Source of the DNA: Chamaecrista fasciculata | Lineage: Eukaryota; Streptophyta; Magnoliopsida; Fabales; Fabaceae | DNA: 64,000 bases | NCBI GenBank assembly: GCA_003254925.1 | Contig: QANZ01042858.1 | Location: forward strand, 1-64,000 | Reading direction: 5' to 3' | Part shown: one piece after another, positions 46,563 to 64,000 of the stretch | Numbering within the stretch: the stretch's first letter is position 1 | Layout of the letters: the number at the start of each line of letters is the position of its first letter | Translations under genes and position numbers: made by a program | The notes under the pieces: generated by a model | Seen by the model: the letters and a program-made list of their open reading frames with translations, nothing else | What the model was told of the DNA's origin: nothing | The model's database searches: none

Positions 46563-48126
46563 CGCATCTTCGTCATTCGCTTGGGTCATGATTGGGATGA
46601 AACCTGTATGCAGGTATCTCTCCATCCATCTCTAATTCTTAGGGATATTTTGTTTTTCTTTAATAAACGACAATTCATATCTTTTTTTCTTTTCCTAGTC
46701 CGGATGACATTGGATGATTCATGGAAATAATCAAGTTTGATATTTGTTTGGCAAAATCGTATTTCCTCCTTCAATCACTTTTTGATGGATTGAATAAGGT
46801 CATTTCTGTTCCAATACTTACAGTGATTTAATTTATAAGGGGACTTGTTATGTTATATGTCGTTCATCTCTGTTTTCTCTATCTTTTGAAGGATGACAAT
46901 TCACGAAGGAAGCTATATAATCTGAAATAAGGTAGACACAAGCCTACCCTTGGATCATATCTGTTATATTTGGTTCTTGTATTCATTGCTCTGCATTTTT
47001 ATTTCTCAGAATTTGTGGCATTGCTGCCTTGAAAAACCTAGGGCATCCAATAGGATCTCTGAATGCTTCTTTACTATCCTACTAATTACAGCTACTTCTA
47101 ATTCATTCGCCTTTTCCCTCTCATTTTATTCATAGACCATGAGGGGGTCAGGGACATTTTACTTAGGTCCGTTTTCTAATGACTTCCTTTTTTTTTTTTA
47201 TTCTTGTACATGTTTCATGATCCGAGGTTTTAAAGTAACTACTTTTGGCTTTTTGTTTTTATTGCATCATAGGAATTCTAGCTTGGTATTTATTGATTTA
47301 AGGCAAAGTTAAATTTCTTTATCCCTCTAATTGTAGTTTTTATTTGATACGGTACTTCAAAAGGAAGCAATGTTGTCCTAGTTTCTTTTTTAAAAAAAAT
47401 GATTCAAATTTCTCCTTTTAACAACTTCATCCAAAAATTTAACTCCATGGTTAACAATATGATAACTTGGTCACTTAATCTTAGTATGAGTTGAACAGTG
47501 TCAATTAAATAAAGTGACATCTAAGTCATCAAATTAAGTTGGGTCTTATATTTTATAGGTCAAAGTCCTATTTTGGTCCCCTCCGTGTTTCAAATTGGTC
47601 CCCCAGTTATTTTTCGTTCCATATTGGTCCCCCAGTTATACAAAACTTGATAAAGTTGGTCCCTCTAACAGTTTTCATCCATTTTTTCGTTAAAAAAAAA
47701 GACAAAATTGATTTTCAACTCCTAAAAGTTTAATTTTTTTGCATCAAGGACTTTTTTCTCTATAATAGAACCAAAATGTAAGAAAGAAAAAATAATTTGG
47801 GGTTAATATTTTGTGAGAGAGAGAGAGAGAGATTTTGTGTGAAAATCTAATCTAATCAATATTTTTTCCCTGATTGATATACCGATTGTTATCTAATCAA
47901 TAATCATCCATTTTGTGTTGATATCAGATGGATGAGGTGCTAGCTTCAGTTGCTGAGACGATTAAAAATTTTGCAGTAATTTACGTGGTGGACATCACAG
48001 AGGTTCCTGATTTCAACACAATGTACGAGCTGTATCATCCATGCACTGTGATGTTCTTCTTTAGGAACAAACATATCATGATAGACCTTGGTACTGGAAA
48101 CAACAATAAGATTAATTGGGCTGGAT
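46563..48126 (+). pseudogene. YLS8: Truncated copy of U5 snRNP protein DIM1/YLS8 (TXNL4A)
   Basis: DIM1 is a thioredoxin-fold protein of the U5 snRNP, about 142 aa in plants and nearly invariant. Exon piece 1 (46563-46613) encodes RIFVIRLGHDWDETCMQ and ends at a GT donor. Exon piece 2 (47928-48126) follows a CAG acceptor and encodes MDEVLASVAETIKNF, DITEVPDFNTMYELY and MFFFRNKHIMIDLGTGNNNK, then INWAG and a stop. About 25 N-terminal residues, including the start Met, and about 35 C-terminal residues are missing. The copy retains an intron of about 1.3 kb, so it arose by DNA duplication. Substitutions at usually invariant positions (for example YHPC for YDPS) fit relaxed constraint. Confidence 0.9.
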
Positions 48127-48128
48127 AA

Positions 48129-49413
48129 GATTGATTCTGCTGGATAAAATGTTGTTATTAGAAGAGCTCATGATGTCATCGATTAATAACATTTTAATCA
48201 TATTGTCACAAATCAAAACTTGAGGATTGAATTTGAATTTTCTCTGCTCTCAAAATTTTCTTGGCTTTTCACTTCTGTGCTACGCACTTGGAACACTCAC
48301 ATTATAAAGTCTCCTGACTTGAAGAAGACTTTAATCTTTGCCTATATAATAAGTGAGTGATACTTTATGGTCAATAAAAAATTTCAGATAATTCCTATAA
48401 AATGTAGGGTAAATTACACATAAGATTTATGTGATTTGAGATATTTCGAGATTGAGTCTATGTGGTTTGAAAATTTGAAATTTAAAGACCAAGATTTGTT
48501 CCATTAGTAGAAAATAGCTCTACGTCCAAAATTTAATGAAGATTTGGGCTAAAATATCATTTTAAGACCTTAACTATTAATTTTCTATACATTTGACTCC
48601 TTGTTTCAATGAGGGAGCAATTTTTATGCAAAAACAGAAAATTTTCAGGGACCTTGACACTGGTTATTGAAAAAATGGTTGAATATAATTGCAAAAGGAT
48701 CTCTCGAATTCTGTCAAATCAAAAAAAAAAAAAATANNNNNNNNNNNNNNNNNNNNNNNNNNNNNNNNNNNNNNNNNNNNNNNNNNNNNNNNNNNNNNNN
48801 NNNNNNNNNNNNNNNNNNNNNNNNNNNNNNNNNNNNNNNNNNNNNNNNNNNNNNNNNNNNNNNNNNNNNNNNNNNNNNNNNNNNNNNNNNNNNNNNNNNN
48901 NNNNNNNNNNNNNNNNNNNNNNNNNNNNNNNNNNNNNNNNNNNNNNNNNNNNNNNNNNNNNNNNNNNNNNNNNNNNNNNNNNNNNNNNNNNNNNNNNNNN
49001 NNNNNNNNNNNNNNNNNNNNNNNNNNNNNNNNNNNNNNNNNNNNNNNNNNNNNNNNNNNNNNNNNNNNNNNNNNNNNNNNNNNNNNNNNNNNNNNNNNNN
49101 NNNNNNNNNNNNNNNNNNNNNNNNNNNNNNNNNNNNNNNNNNNNNNNNNNNNNNNNNNNNNNNNNNNNNNNNNNNNNNNNNNNNNNNNNNNNNNNNNNNN
49201 NNNNNNNNNNNNNNNNNNNNNNNNNNNNNNNNNNNNNNNNNNNNNNNNNNNNNNNNNNNNNNNNNNNNNNNNNNNNNNNNNNNNNNNNNNNNNNNNNNNN
49301 NNNNNNNNNNNNNNNNNNNNNNNNNNNNNNNNNNNNNNNNNNNNNNNNNNNNNNNNNNNNNNNNNNNNNNNNNNNNNNNNNNNNNNNNNNNNNNNNNNNN
49401 NNNNNNNNNNNNN
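48129..49413. other. Spacer and assembly gap
   Basis: Positions 48129-48736 are AT-rich spacer, with a dispersed-repeat phrase GGGTAAATTACACA near 48413. Positions 48737-49413 are 677 N. The reading frames that cross the gap are artefacts of translating N. Confidence 0.9.
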
Positions 49414-49414
49414 G

Positions 49415-49765
49415 GGCAAAACTTACATCAAGTTCCCTACATCCTTGCTATCAAGTTCTCCAATCAACATTTGACACGTGGCAAAAATTTTATATATGAC
49501 CAATCATGATAAAGAGAAAATATTAAACACCACTTTTTGTATAACCAATCATTGAAGAGAGATAATGTAATCAAGACTTGTGATCGTGGAATTTGATAGC
49601 AAGGATATAAGGAACTTGATATAAGTTTTATCTATATTAGGCAAAACTTACATCAAGTTCCCTACATCCTTGCTATCAAGTTTTCCAATCAACATTTAAC
49701 ATGTGGCAAAAAATTTTATATATGACCAATCATGATAAAGAGAAAATATTAAACACCACTTTTTG
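49415..49765. mobile_element. Tandem pair of one foldback MITE at the gap edge
   Basis: Copy 1 (about 49415-49632) has inverted ends: AAAACTTACATCAAGTTCC and CCTTGCTATCAAGTT at the left, TTGATAGCAAGG and GGAACTTGATATAAGTTTTA at the right. Copy 2 begins at 49640 and matches copy 1 over about 126 bp before losing similarity near 49765; its right arm is deleted or degraded. The period is 225 bp. The family probably also explains part of the adjacent N gap, since repeats break assembly. Confidence 0.8.
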
Positions 49766-50189
49766 ATAGAAGCAAATTCATTTGAACTTACGCAACTCCC
49801 TTTAACTCGATACCATCATGTTGTTAGATTTGTATTTAAAAATTGTTATATAGTTCTTATTAGCTTCATCCATTTCATCTCTCTTCAGAATCTTCTTAAG
49901 AGTTTCTGAGAAAATTCTGAGAAGCGATAGCATCTTAGATTATAAGATATGGTTGTCTTGAACTTAAGAAACAAAAGACACCAAAGTTGTATATATCGCA
50001 ACTCACATGCTCGTATCAAGAATTATCATTTTTATATATTATTAAATTATTTATATACCCAAGTTTCATGTTTGAAGAACATTTTGTCTGATCCGAACTC
50101 CCAAGTTATAAAACAAAAGCTGGCACTGCACGAGTGCACCCTCTATATCCTTTTCATTGCCTCAAGTCTCAAGTCTCACATACAAATAG

Positions 50190-50660
50190 ACTAAAATTCT
50201 CTTTTGGATCCTTACTTATTCACCTTTTTTCAATTAGGTCCTTTGTAAGTTTTTCTTTTAAATTTAGTCTCTCATAATTTATTTGTTATCCCTATTAGTG
50301 TCTCTATCCATTTTGAACAAAATTGGTACCATATATAAATAAATACGTGAAATTGTCTCGAATGACATAAAATTTTTATTAGTTCATAAATAAGTTTTAT
50401 TTTTGAATTTATAAATTTTATGTGAAATTGTCCAAATCCGAAAAAAAAAAGACTAACTGTGTTCATATGAAAATTAATATGCCGTGTCATCAATTACTAA
50501 TATTACAGATTCAAGTAAGTTAAATTATCAATTTATTTAAAACCTAGATATGAGGATTAAAATTAAAACAAATTATGGGAGATCAAATTGATAAGAGAAA
50601 TTTAGGAGGGACCTAATTAAAAATAAATAAATACATGAGGGAGCAAAATAAGATTTTAGT
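50190..50660. repeat. Foldback element upstream of the DUF241 gene
   Basis: The ends are inverted copies: ACTAAAATTCTCTTTTGGAT at the left against the complement of AAAATAAGATTTTAGT at the right, with further pairing of AATTAGGTCC and GGACCTAATT. The size is about 471 bp. The right end is about 215 bp before the TATA box of the next gene. No target duplication was identified. Confidence 0.65.
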
Positions 50661-50873
50661 TAATACCAATATAAAACAAAAGGGAAGGTTCCTTTGGACA
50701 CACTTGGTCTCTTAGCTGTTTAGCCTGTCCCCCTTATCATCACAAGTACGATATTTCAATGTCGTTTTCCTTTTGGATCTTAGATCTATTATTGTCACCA
50801 TTCATGCATCTTCATCTCAAGCTGTACTATATTATAAGACCATGGAAATTAAAGCACAAGATCACCACATGTT

Positions 50874-50881
50874 TATAAATA
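50874..50881 (+). promoter_or_regulatory. TATA box of the DUF241 gene
   Basis: TATAAATA lies 76 bp before the start codon at 50957, a normal distance for a plant core promoter with a leader of about 45 bp. No other good TATA box lies in between. Confidence 0.65.
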
Positions 50882-50956
50882 GAAGCCTCTTTCAGCACTT
50901 TTTCTGACAAGACATAATCAACACTTGATCAAGATACACAATACACATATAGATAT

Positions 50957-51658
50957 ATGGCACCCTTTGATTTTGATGCTCTGAGAGAGTTGCAAAATTC
51001 AGCAAATGACCAGCTTCTTCAAATTCATCACTCATCACCACCCATTTTTAGCACACAAGAGAAATGGGTGAATGAGATTTCAGAGTCATCACTAAGAATG
51101 TTGGATATGTGTGGAATCTCTAAGGATGTTCTTTCACTTGTGAAGCAACACCTTCAAGATCTTCACTCCACATTACGCCGAGCCGCGATTTTCGAAGACC
51201 CTTCTGGAATTAAGGACAAAATAATTGCTTGCAATGACTACAGGAAGAAGCTGAAAGAAGAAACTTCCAAGTGTTTGAAGTGCTTCAAGAGAATGAAGAG
51301 CAAAAAAAGTGTCACAAGTAATAATAATAATGGCATGAAACAACAAGACCTTATGTTGGTGGTGGATGTGTTGAGACAAGTAAGAGTCACTAGCACTTGC
51401 ATTGTGGAATCACTCTTATCACTAATTTCTACACCTTGGTTAAATAATAATCCAAAGAGGAAAACCTCCTATTTTGGATCAATTTCAAAGCTGATTATTG
51501 AGGATGATGATGAATGTGACATGATGGTGCTTCAAAGTGCAAACAAAAGGCTAGAAGGGGTTCGTTTGGCGATTGAACATCTTGAGACTGAGTTTGATTG
51601 CATATATAGACGTTTGATCCACACAAGGGTTTTGCTTCTTAATGTGCTTACAAACTAA
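50957..51658 (+). CDS. DUF241 family protein
   Basis: Intronless gene of 233 codons. The protein begins MAPFDFDALRELQNSANDQL and continues with features of the plant DUF241 family: helical segments around WVNEISESSLRMLDMCGI, the block LSLVKQHLQDLHSTLRRA, a Lys-rich segment (CFKRMKSKKS) and a C-terminal helix ending EFDCIYRRLIHTRVLLLNVL. DUF241 members are often small, intronless, clustered and related to BPS1-type proteins; no biochemical role is established. No signal peptide or membrane span is seen. The length is near the low end for the family (about 230-300 aa). The start is supported by the TATA box 76 bp upstream. Confidence 0.88.
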   Translation: MAPFDFDALRELQNSANDQLLQIHHSSPPIFSTQEKWVNEISESSLRMLDMCGISKDVLSLVKQHLQDLHSTLRRAAIFEDPSGIKDKIIACNDYRKKLKEETSKCLKCFKRMKSKKSVTSNNNNGMKQQDLMLVVDVLRQVRVTSTCIVESLLSLISTPWLNNNPKRKTSYFGSISKLIIEDDDECDMMVLQSANKRLEGVRLAIEHLETEFDCIYRRLIHTRVLLLNVLTN

Positions 51659-52909
51659 ACTATATATAGGATCAGCTATAATAACTCTTAACATTTTTTT
51701 TTCTTTTTTCTAATTTCTCTAATCAGTAATGTATTCTTTGATTCTTTTGATGAATAAAGCAGTAAGTTACACTGCATCCTTTAACATGTTATTGTACTTT
51801 ATCTGAAACATATATACATTGGCCAACTATGGTTTCTATGATTTTTTTATCATTAGACTTGGTACAAATCTCAAAAAAAAAATCATGTGAAAAATCCAAC
51901 GTTTTTTTTTTGGAGGGCCAGAGTGAAAAATCCATTGTTTGGTACTTCAGTTTGACAAAAATCAGAGATTGCTCAATGAGGCTCTGTTTTCATACCTACT
52001 TGAGAAATCATAACTAACTACTCAAAATCAGAAATTTGGTAATGTTACCCTTACTCATTATCAAACTTAGACCCATGAATTTTTCTTAGATCTATATACT
52101 TTTTACCTGTATCCAAATTAGAACTCACAAAATAAAATTTATGAATATCTATCCACTATAAGTATTTTCTCATGGCGCAACTCAATTTTATAATATATTA
52201 CAGACACAAACAGATGAAATTTGTATATCTAAAATATATCTTACACTATATTAAATATTTTTATATGAGTATCTTATAATATACTTCGAATCTCAGTGTT
52301 TTTTTAATGATTTTTGAGTATTTTAGCATTTGAATCGTAAAAAATGAGGAGGATAGACATTTGGGTATTTTTATTGTGCACATAATGGTTATGTGCGGCT
52401 TCGCGGTCAAAACTTAACAGAAAAATAAAATTGGGTATTAAAGTGTTAATAGTGCAAAGAACAAGGTATTAAAATGTCACTTTTGAAATAGGATAAGTCT
52501 TTTGACTATTTAGTCTAAGAATATTTGGAGTATAAAAAATATAGGGTTAATTAAAGGCTCATTTTTGTAGTATAGTCATTTTTTTTTTGCCTGAATATTT
52601 TAGGATAGTCATTGCTTAGTGAGAATTGCAAGAAAATAATTATAAATTAGGTTGCCAGATATGATTGATGGCTTATATTTTTTCTTTTAAGCTTTAATCT
52701 TATTATACTTTTAAATTTTATAAATTTTAAATCCTACATATTATCACTCTATATTTAAGATTCATTATTTAAATATCACATTAACCATATTTATTTTACA
52801 TTTTTTATATTTTTAATGTTTAATAGTTAAATAATATATATTTTTTATTAAATAATTATAAAGTTATTATTGAAATTCATATTTAAAATTGTAAATACAT
52901 CTCACTTTT
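51659..52909. other. Spacer after the DUF241 gene
   Basis: It includes the probable DUF241 3'UTR (a possible poly-A signal GAATAAAG near 51752). After that the sequence is AT-rich with no supported gene or intact element. Confidence 0.45.
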
Positions 52910-53095
52910 TTTTAGTTGCCTACCCAGTATCTGAGATCACCCATTGACTAATTCGAACTTGACCCAGGTCGCACACATTGTTATGGTGGGTGAGTCTTCC
53001 AACAAAGATAACTGTATTCACAAAGACTTAAATACGAGACTTTACTTAAGCGATATCAAGTCGCTTACCATTTAGACCAATGAGTTATTGATAAA
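52910..53095 (-). mobile_element. Possible degenerate tRNA-derived SINE
   Basis: On the minus strand the sequence has a box A-like CATTGGTCTAAATGGTAAGC near the start, box B-like sequence either at CTCGTATTTAAGTC or at AAGTTCGAATT, and an A-rich end (about 52911). It is not obviously the same family as the SINE at 63625. Confidence is low because both boxes are imperfect. Confidence 0.4.
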
Positions 53096-54513
53096 TGCAT
53101 CTCACTTTATTGGTTAATGTCGGGACCTTAGATGGAAGATCTCACTGATGTGTAAAGAAAAGGAAAAATATATTTTCTCTAGATTGTTTTGGAACTAATT
53201 TTATTAGGAGATTTTCTTTTTTTTTTTCTAACTTTTTGGTCAGAATCTCTTTTGATTAAAAAAACAGGAAAAATCCTATATTCACATTTCACATTCCAAT
53301 TCATCTACATGTAATTATGAATAGCGGTCAGATTCACGAATTTTTTTTATGTATGTCAGATTCACGAATATAACATATATATTCGAAGATTTGAATCAAA
53401 AGCAATTGACCAAACCAAAAACCATAGATCGTGGCCTTTTAATTCCTTGGATCATACAAAATAGTAATAGGAATACACTAATATCACTCATCAATTCATC
53501 ATATATTGTCATATATACTGAGCTTTGAAAAGTCCACTTTTTGGCCATTATAAATTATCTGCACTCCAAGGAATATCAATGCTCTTTATACTCTCAACAT
53601 GCCTTCAAAAATAAGGATATCAGCTATCTTGTTAACAATCTTCAGCATTAATTATATATATCACCCATCTTTTTACAATCTTCAACATTGATTTTATCTA
53701 TTTATTCTTTAACAGATTGAACCTATATGCTAATTTACATCTTGTAAATATTTTCTTGTTATTTATTTGACATGAATAGTAATAATAATAATTTACTATA
53801 ACAAACAATAATTTGTTTGTTGGTGTAAGAATATATAATACAACTTTAATCATCTATATATACACCTAACATAAAGTATCTTGATTTTACAATCCAAATA
53901 TAATTCCATAGAAAGTACAGAGCGCTGTTTATTTTATTTTTTGTTTTTTCTATATATATACATATAGAACTTTGCTTCATATTCTAAATTTTTTAATTTT
54001 AGTATAATAATTTTGTCTTTTATTAACTTAATTTTAATTTAAATATACTAATAAAATTATTTAATGACTTTTCAACTTGATTAATATTTAATCATTTTTT
54101 TTATTTTTCATACAATTAAAAATATTAATTACATTATTTGACTACGGTTTTTTTTAACTAACTTTGACTACGGTTTGATTATATTTAAAATGGTTATTTT
54201 ATTGATTTAAACTGATCTTATTTTAATAACATTAATTAAAATTGATATGCCCTTGACCTACTTAGAAAAATGCACACTGAAAAAGAAAGAATAACCCGAA
54301 CAAAATCCAAATTTCAAATAATAATACTAGGACAAAATTAATTACTTAGCCTTTTGAAAAATCTACAAATTAATAATTCAATCTCTAAAAAAATTAAATA
54401 GTATATTTGTCAGTCCTTTTTAAGAACTGTATACCGTTCAATTCTTTTAAAAAATAAACTATTTATCTTAATTTTTGAGGAAACAAATTATTAATTTACT
54501 TTAATAATAATAA
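53096..54513. other. AT-rich spacer
   Basis: No coding region, RNA gene or bounded repeat could be supported. Confidence 0.4.
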
Positions 54514-54522
54514 TAATTTATA

Positions 54523-55042
54523 GGCCAAAGTCTCAAATTAGTACTTTATATATAAGGTAGATTTTAAATTGATTCTTTATCTTTTTCATTTGTTTTAAAT
54601 TTGTCTTATATGTTTCTATGATGTTTCAAATTGGTTCCAAAAATACTTTCAAGATGCAATTGACTTCATTATTTACTAATGATATTAACTGAGTAGAGAA
54701 AGAACTTTTCAAGAGTTAGCACATAACTTCAAATTCGTTGCATTCAGACTTCAAATAAGAGAAATATGCCCAATTTCACTTGTTTGACCATGAAACAAGT
54801 TACTCACTTTTAAGACTCGATTTAACCCAAAGTACTCATTAAAAGAAACTTGTAGTTCCAAATTTGTTACATTTGAGCTTGAAATAAGATATAGATATGT
54901 CCTATATACGACCACATTAAGTAATTTAGGGACCAATTTGAAACAACATGAAAACATGTAAAATCAATATAAAACAAATGAAAGATAAGGTACCAATTCA
55001 AATTCTACCCCATACATAAAGGACCAATTCGAGACTTTGACC
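54523..55042. mobile_element. Mutator-type foldback element (copy 2) in the SCPL promoter
   Basis: A 520-bp non-coding element with inverted ends (GGCCAAAGTCTC at the left, GAGACTTTGACC at the right) and long complementary arms. It is flanked by a perfect 9-bp direct repeat TAATTTATA (54514-54522 and 55043-55051), diagnostic of Mutator-like insertion. The interior matches copy 1 (20784-21288) in the reverse orientation. The right end is about 215 bp from the SCPL start codon, so it lies in the promoter or leader. Confidence 0.9.
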
Positions 55043-55256
55043 TAATTTATAATATAGACACACAAGGTTGTTGCTAGTGGTGAAGTGTTTATTTAAAGCA
55101 TAGTGCACGCCCGGCGTGAATGTGTGTCAAAGAGTAAAACCGTATAGAGAGAGAAAACCGTTTCTGACTTTAAGAAACTGAATATATAATAACAACATAT
55201 AGTGAGAAACGAGAAAGAAAAAGAGAAGTGAGAATTAAGGTGACAAAAGAAAAGAA

Positions 55257-61554
<6,298 letters not shown>

Positions 61555-63624
61555 TTCAGTTTTTGCTTTAATTTAGCATTTTATTGTTAAAAACTACATT
61601 TCAGTCCTGCTATTCTCTGAATGCTCCTTGTTTTTTCAATTTTCTTTCGTTCAACAACGATTGATTGTATTGATTATATATCTATTTCTAGATATGGCAA
61701 TGTCAAGTGATGCAGGATCTAAGAAACGTGTTCTTGAAAATATAAATAGATAATCGAGATAAAGATAAGAAAGAATAAATTTTATAAAAATAAAATGATA
61801 TTTGATATATAGATTTAATCTCTTGATGCCATAAAGGAAATTTCATCCTTAATTACTTCAATATAAACACATATTTTCATGAAGAAAACAAAATAGTTTT
61901 ATTAATTTCCATAATCTGCCTCCATCGTGAAAAATAAAATGTTTTTTTTTGGGCTATGGAAACTGAAAAATTAAAGTGAAATCCCAATGGGCTTTAAGAC
62001 AAGAAGTCCAACTAATAATCCAAAACAATAAATCAGACATAAGAGTTCTCCTCTGATCGGATATTGTGTAGGAATATCAAAAATGTATATTTTATTTTAA
62101 AGGAGTGCCGTCATAGCATACATGTAAGTTTATTAGATATTTCGTACGATGTTTACACGATATATATTCATAAGTTTTAATATATAAAATCATTTTTTTA
62201 TAATTTTAACATAACAAATAATAGAAAATAACAATATATATGACATATATTATGAATAGAGATATTGTAATTTTTAAAATTTTTATTAAAATTTATAAAT
62301 TTTTAATTATTATTATATATAAATATATGACGATTTGTGTCGTATGATTTTAAAAATTTAATGCGTCAGTGTATCAGTGTCAATATCGATGTCTGTGTCT
62401 CGTGTCTGTGTGTGTACATGCTTAATAGTTTTATAGTTTTATGAATCATCCAACTTTGTCACATTGAAATTAATTTTAATATATATTGAAATTGAGGATT
62501 ATAAAAGGAAATGGGATGGGATGAGAAGATGATCACGATATATTTAATTACTCAACCAACCATATCATTTGTCTTTATTTTTTTTATAACTTGAAAAAAC
62601 GGTCAACAAAATATAGGAAAATAAAACATTCAAACCAATCGGATGCGAGGTGCCCACAGGAGTGGAACTATCGCCATCCTTGATCGACCTAATACTAGAC
62701 GAGGCTATGAAACTACGCATATCATCAACAGTCATGAACGAACAAACACTATTAAAAGAACAACTAAAAGCATCACTACATTTAACAACCCTGCGATTAA
62801 TTATATGGATAGCATAAATTGATGAGACCACGCTATTCCTCCATATCCTGTCATTTTGCAGCTTTCAGATGACATCAAGATCAATTAACACTGTCAGCCA
62901 ATCATCATAATTCAATAAAGGCTGTTTTTTCCGCCTGCTAATCCAGAATCAAAGCCATTTTCTTACAGTGGAAAATCTCATGTTGCTCGATCAGACGAAA
63001 ACACTAAAGATCAAACCACACAACTCGAGCAAAGTCACACATGAGGAATACAACCATATCATTTGTCATTATCTAGTAGTACAATGTTTCAACTTCTTTC
63101 ATGCTTTGCTTTGATTTATTTCTTTACTAGATTATAAAAAATAATTTCAATAAATAAAATGTATTTTTTAAAAATAAAACTTGCACAACATTGTTGATTG
63201 TCCAAAGAAAAATAAAGGTAAAACTTTCAATTGATGAGTAGCACTTAATAAATTATTCTTTTAAAGAAATTTAAAAAATTACATTTATATTATAGTATTG
63301 ACTTCGAAATTCACATATGTCTCCATATCAAATTTAAGATATGTTTGGATCATAAATGAAAGGGATGAGAAGATAATTATGACATTTTGTTGTTGGAGAA
63401 GTTGAAAATTAAATAATAAGATGATAAGAGACTAATTTGTAATCATTAACTATTCTCTTTTTTCACAAAATATCTTTAATGAAATGTTTTTATTTAATGA
63501 AAATATTTTAAACAAAATATTACTCGTATAATCCAAACACATATATGTGGAAAATACGTTAACACTACATTTGCCCCATTTCTTTTCTCCTTCAATATCT
63601 TCCAATTCTATTTTTTTTTCTTAA
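61555..63624. other. SCPL 3' region and spacer
   Basis: After the SCPL 3'UTR the sequence is AT-rich. The minus-strand frame at 62565-62831 is open for 88 codons but lacks recognisable motifs. A piece with AGATATGTTTGGATC at about 63339 and AATCCAAACACATAT at about 63530 could be a diverged Tourist-like MITE. No gene is supported. Confidence 0.4.
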
Positions 63625-63815
63625 ATGTAAAGTTTAGGTGAGTTGGGTCCCGGGACTCACTAAAGCCAGGGCAAGCCCCAAGGCTCTATGAGCGCTTACA
63701 AAGATACTTACAGATCGCCTACCAACAAGGCCTTCACATTGGTAGCGGGATTTGAACTCACGACTTTGTGAATTATGAGTTGACTCTTTACCAACTTGGC
63801 CAATTTTTGTTGGCC
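63625..63815 (-). mobile_element. tRNA-derived SINE
   Basis: On the minus strand the head reads TTGGCCAAGTTGGTAAAGAG (RNA polymerase III box A) and about 30 bp later GTGAGTTCAAATCCC (box B), the spacing of a tRNA gene. It is followed by a body ending GGCTTGCCCTGGCTTTAGTG and CCCAACTCACCTAAAC. No acceptor stem pairs properly, so it is a SINE rather than a tRNA gene. A deleted relative lies at 40355-40470. Confidence 0.8.
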
Positions 63816-64000
63816 TATTCTCAAAGTAATTTCTTAGATATATTGTTATGCTCTATAAAAAAAAAAAAAAAGCGACGTATATAAGATCTGATTTTTTGTT
63901 CATTTAAAGTAAGAATAAATTCTTGAAAAATGGTTTTTATAAAATATTCGTGGATTAAGTTAAGTTGGATTGGAATTGTAAAAATAAAATTTGAATCAAT

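Noticed and set aside
48609-49509. Three plus-strand frames and one minus-strand frame of 250-296 codons
   Set aside because: They consist almost wholly of N translated as X across the assembly gap.
62565-62831. Minus-strand 88-codon frame
   Set aside because: Ser/Ile/Val-rich with no recognisable domain, no splice context and no homologous neighbour; a degraded repeat is possible but unsupported.
63738-63810. Functional tRNA gene
   Set aside because: Boxes A and B are present on the minus strand but the acceptor and anticodon stems do not pair; it fits a SINE head.

Overview
This 64 kb window is nuclear DNA of a flowering plant, most likely a eudicot. It is AT-rich with many poly-A/T and TA microsatellites. 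The genes carry GT-AG introns and encode plant-specific families: a B-sister MADS-box factor, CAX-interacting protein 4, SPT6-like with an AGO-hook tail, a DUF241 protein and a serine carboxypeptidase-like protein. I cannot fix the genus from sequence alone; a legume or other fabid is plausible. The assembly is a draft: there is a 677-bp N gap (48737-49413) and five isolated N characters, two of which are flanked by near-identical direct repeats.

Layout, left to right. (1) 581-~3760, plus: TT16-like B-sister MADS-box gene. (2) 7204-~9300, minus: CXIP4-like zinc-knuckle/RS-rich protein with a 5'UTR intron. (3) 10419-20074, minus: SPT6-like elongation factor, 17 exons, 1,932 codons, ending in a tandemly expanded WG/GW tail. 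(4) 20.1-27.1 kb: repeat-rich spacer with a MULE-type foldback element, a broken RsgA gene copy, two hAT-type MITEs, a minisatellite and a Helitron 3' end. (5) 27084-39966, plus: a giant protein of about 2,698 aa with a UPF1/SEN1-like helicase followed by a UvrD-like helicase (TRANK1-like). (6) 41806-44758, plus: circularly permuted organellar GTPase of the RsgA family. (7) 46563-48126: pseudogene of the U5 snRNP protein DIM1/YLS8. (8) 50957-51658, plus: intronless DUF241 protein. (9) 55257-61554, plus: serine carboxypeptidase-like protein of the SCPL34 type, 10 exons. No tRNA, rRNA or CRISPR was seen, and no recognisable LTR retroelement.

The genes form no operon-like unit. Functions are transcription (MADS, SPT6L), RNA and nucleic-acid metabolism (CXIP4, the double helicase, the DIM1 relic), organellar ribosome assembly (RsgA) and secreted hydrolysis (SCPL). 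I joined exons by hand; for SPT6L, RsgA, SCPL and the helicase the summed exon lengths are exact multiples of three, which supports those models. The most notable signals are an apparent filled and empty Helitron site side by side, two in-frame GC-AG introns, a MULE-type foldback family with 9-bp target duplications and a conserved interior, the amplified AGO-hook tail of SPT6L, the giant two-helicase gene with a frameshifted tail, and two degraded copies of housekeeping genes.
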